Positions 6,429 through 7,771 of a stretch of DNA of 7,771 nucleotides are shown here, in pieces. The notes under the pieces are model-generated. The model was not told where the DNA came from. It searched no databases and saw nothing but the letters and a program-made list of their open reading frames with translations. The first letter of the stretch is position 1. The number at the start of each line of letters is the position of its first letter. This DNA comes from Rhodospirillales bacterium Alpha_05 (lineage in GTDB: Bacteria; Pseudomonadota; Alphaproteobacteria; Rhodospirillales; Rhodospirillaceae), in NCBI GenBank assembly GCA_001603335.1, contig LUYR01000320.1, forward strand, positions 1 through 7,771, read 5' to 3'. The position numbers and the translations under genes were made by a program.

Positions 6429-7028
6429 ATGGTCCACATTCCGTCCCGCCTCGCCCGACCGCTGCTCCGGCTGGTGCCGCTGCTCGGCTTGGCGGCGGTG
6501 ACGGCGTGCGGCTTCCGTCCGATGGACGCCCGCGCCCCGAACAGCGAGGCGCCCAAGGCGCTCGCCGGCATCGCGGTCGCGCCGATCAAGGACCGCGTCG
6601 GCCAGGTGATGCGCACCGGCATCAAGCGCCGCCTCAATCCGGGCGGGCTCGCGGTGCCCGAGACCCATACCCTCAAGGTCGAATACACCGCAACCACGGT
6701 GGCGCGCGGTACCCGCAACGACGATTCCGCGATCCGAAACGACTATACCCTCAGCGTCCAGTTCCAGCTGATCACCGCGCCCAAGGACGACACGCCGGCG
6801 CAGGTGCTGATGGCGGGCTCCTCGATCGCGGTGACCCGCCACAACAACCCCGAGCAGCTCTACGCCGGCTACGTGTCATCGCGCGAGGCCGAGGAGCGCG
6901 CCGCGGACATGGCGGCGGAAGACATCGCGCGGCAGATCCGCCTCTACTTCCGCAATCCCGGCAACTACACCGCGCCGGTCGTGCCCGTTCCGCCGTCGGT
7001 TCCCCACGAGCGCCCGACGAGGCCCTGA
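6429..7028 (+). CDS. lptE: LPS-assembly lipoprotein LptE
   Basis: LptE is the outer-membrane lipoprotein that plugs and helps fold the LptD barrel, which inserts lipopolysaccharide into the outer leaflet. This 199-residue protein has a lipoprotein signal peptide: arginines, then LLRLVPLLGLAA, and a lipobox VTAC with lipidated Cys at residue 27. The CGFRPM that follows matches the characteristic CGFRP start of mature LptE. The mature part has the expected alternating strands: LAGIAVAPIKDRVGQVMRTG, HTLKVEYTAT and a long YTLSVQFQLI strand. It then continues with the YVSSREAEERAADMAAEDIA helix and the RQIRLYF end. A Pro-rich tail (VVPVPPSVPHERP) of about 20 residues is probably unstructured. A GGGAGA ribosome binding site (6415-6420) fits the ATG. 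It lies 20 bases after leuS and overlaps holA by one base, an arrangement common in proteobacteria, which supports the call. Confidence 0.92.
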   Translation: MVHIPSRLARPLLRLVPLLGLAAVTACGFRPMDARAPNSEAPKALAGIAVAPIKDRVGQVMRTGIKRRLNPGGLAVPETHTLKVEYTATTVARGTRNDDSAIRNDYTLSVQFQLITAPKDDTPAQVLMAGSSIAVTRHNNPEQLYAGYVSSREAEERAADMAAEDIARQIRLYFRNPGNYTAPVVPVPPSVPHERPTRP

Positions 7029-7771
7029 TGACCAAGCTCGCAGGCAGCGCCGCCGAGGGATTCCTGCGCAAGCCGGACCCGGCGATCCGCGCGGTGCTGC
7101 TGCACGGGCCCGACGAAGGCCAGGTGCGCGAGCGCTTCCAGGCGCTCAGCCGCAGTATTTGCCCCGACCTTCACGACCCGTTCCGTGTGGCCGACCTCGC
7201 CCCCGGCTCGCTCACCGATGATCCGGCACGGCTTGCCGACGAATGCGCCGCACTCGCGTTCGGCGGCGGGCGGCGCGTGGTGCGCGTCGCGGGGGCCACG
7301 GATTCCCAGTCCGGGCCGATCCTCGGGCAGCTCACACGCGGCATCGGCGATGCGCTCCTGATCGTCTCCGCGGGCGTTCTGCCGACCCGGTCCAAGCTTC
7401 GTTCCGGGTTCGAGACGTCGCCGCACGCGGTTGCGATCGCGTGCTATCCGGCGGAGGGTCGCCAGCTGATTTCGCTGCTGCGGAGCGCGCTTGCCGAGGC
7501 GGGCGTGCGCGCCGAGGCCGATGCGGTGGAAGTTCTCGCCTCCCTCCTCGCGGACGACACCGGCAGTGTCCGCGCCGAGGTGGAAAAGCTCAAGCTTTAC
7601 GCCGGAAACAGCCCCCAACCCCTTGGCGTGGAAGACGTTCGCGCGTGTTGCGGCGACCAGTCGGAGCATTCGGTGTTCGAACTGGCGTTCGCGGTCGCCG
7701 ATGGCGCGCAGGCGAAGGTGCAGGGTGTCAGCGACCGCCTGTTCGCGGCGGGCGAAAACCCGGTTTCGGTG
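7028..7771 (+). CDS. holA: DNA polymerase III delta subunit HolA (3' end outside the window)
   Basis: The delta subunit belongs to the clamp-loader complex that opens the beta sliding clamp during replication. The first 248 codons are present and open to the window edge; full-length HolA is usually about 340 residues. Seen are the N-terminal LLHGPDEG segment (24-31), typical of HolA at the degenerate P-loop position, and an FGGGRRVVRV strand. Next is an LLIVSAG strand in the Rossmann-like domain, and then DDTGSVRAEVEKLKLYAG (176-193), the most recognisable delta motif. The segment continues with VEDVRACCGDQSEHSVFELAFAVADG (the helix-rich domain linking to the C-terminal collar), cut off by the window end. 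The start ATG overlaps the lptE stop (TGATG), and GAGG (7019-7022) lies five bases upstream, which implies translational coupling to lptE. The synteny leuS-lptE-holA confirms the assignment. Confidence 0.93.
   Translation, partial: MTKLAGSAAEGFLRKPDPAIRAVLLHGPDEGQVRERFQALSRSICPDLHDPFRVADLAPGSLTDDPARLADECAALAFGGGRRVVRVAGATDSQSGPILGQLTRGIGDALLIVSAGVLPTRSKLRSGFETSPHAVAIACYPAEGRQLISLLRSALAEAGVRAEADAVEVLASLLADDTGSVRAEVEKLKLYAGNSPQPLGVEDVRACCGDQSEHSVFELAFAVADGAQAKVQGVSDRLFAAGENPVSV

Noticed and set aside
1..7771. Search for CRISPR arrays, insertion sequences, tRNA or rRNA genes, toxin-antitoxin pairs and phage genes
   Set aside because: No regularly spaced direct repeats, transposase motifs, terminal inverted repeats, cloverleaf-like sequences or small two-gene modules were seen on either strand.

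Overview
The window looks like a chromosomal segment from a high-GC alphaproteobacterium. Rhodospirillales/Rhodospirillaceae-like is my best guess, from the porin type and from the order DUF3576-type lipoprotein, leuS, lptE, holA; this is recall and inference, not a search result. I see no mobile element, CRISPR array, rRNA or tRNA, and the composition looks uniform apart from one AT-richer patch between the two porin genes.

Layout. Bases 1-278 (+) hold the C-terminal end of a thiamine-phosphate-synthase-like protein that enters from the left. Bases 335-2855 hold two tandem paralogous outer-membrane porin genes on the minus strand. Each has its own ribosome binding site and its own downstream stem-loop: a very strong intrinsic terminator at 284-309 for the distal one, and a weaker one at 1643-1674 for the proximal one. 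The 262-base gap between them also has a plausible sigma-70-type promoter (1621-1648), so the two porins may be separate transcription units. A roughly 290-base divergent intergenic region (2856-3147) with an 18-base dyad separates the porins from a rightward gene set.

The rightward set starts with a DUF3576-like lipoprotein (3148-3717), followed by a stem-loop. Then come leucyl-tRNA synthetase leuS (3820-6408), LPS-assembly lipoprotein lptE (6429-7028) and DNA polymerase III delta subunit holA (7028 to the window end, incomplete). leuS-lptE-holA are tightly packed (20-base gap, then a one-base stop/start overlap) and look like one operon.

Functional reading. Four of the seven genes make envelope products: two outer-membrane barrels, one lipoprotein of unknown role, and LptE, the lipoprotein partner of LptD in LPS export. 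These sit beside housekeeping translation and replication genes. I did not find an undescribed system. The points most worth a second look are the uncharacterised lipoprotein, the regulatory DNA and leaders of the porin pair, and the dyad in the divergent region. Very long antisense reading frames (up to 921 codons) are best explained as GC-rich shadows.
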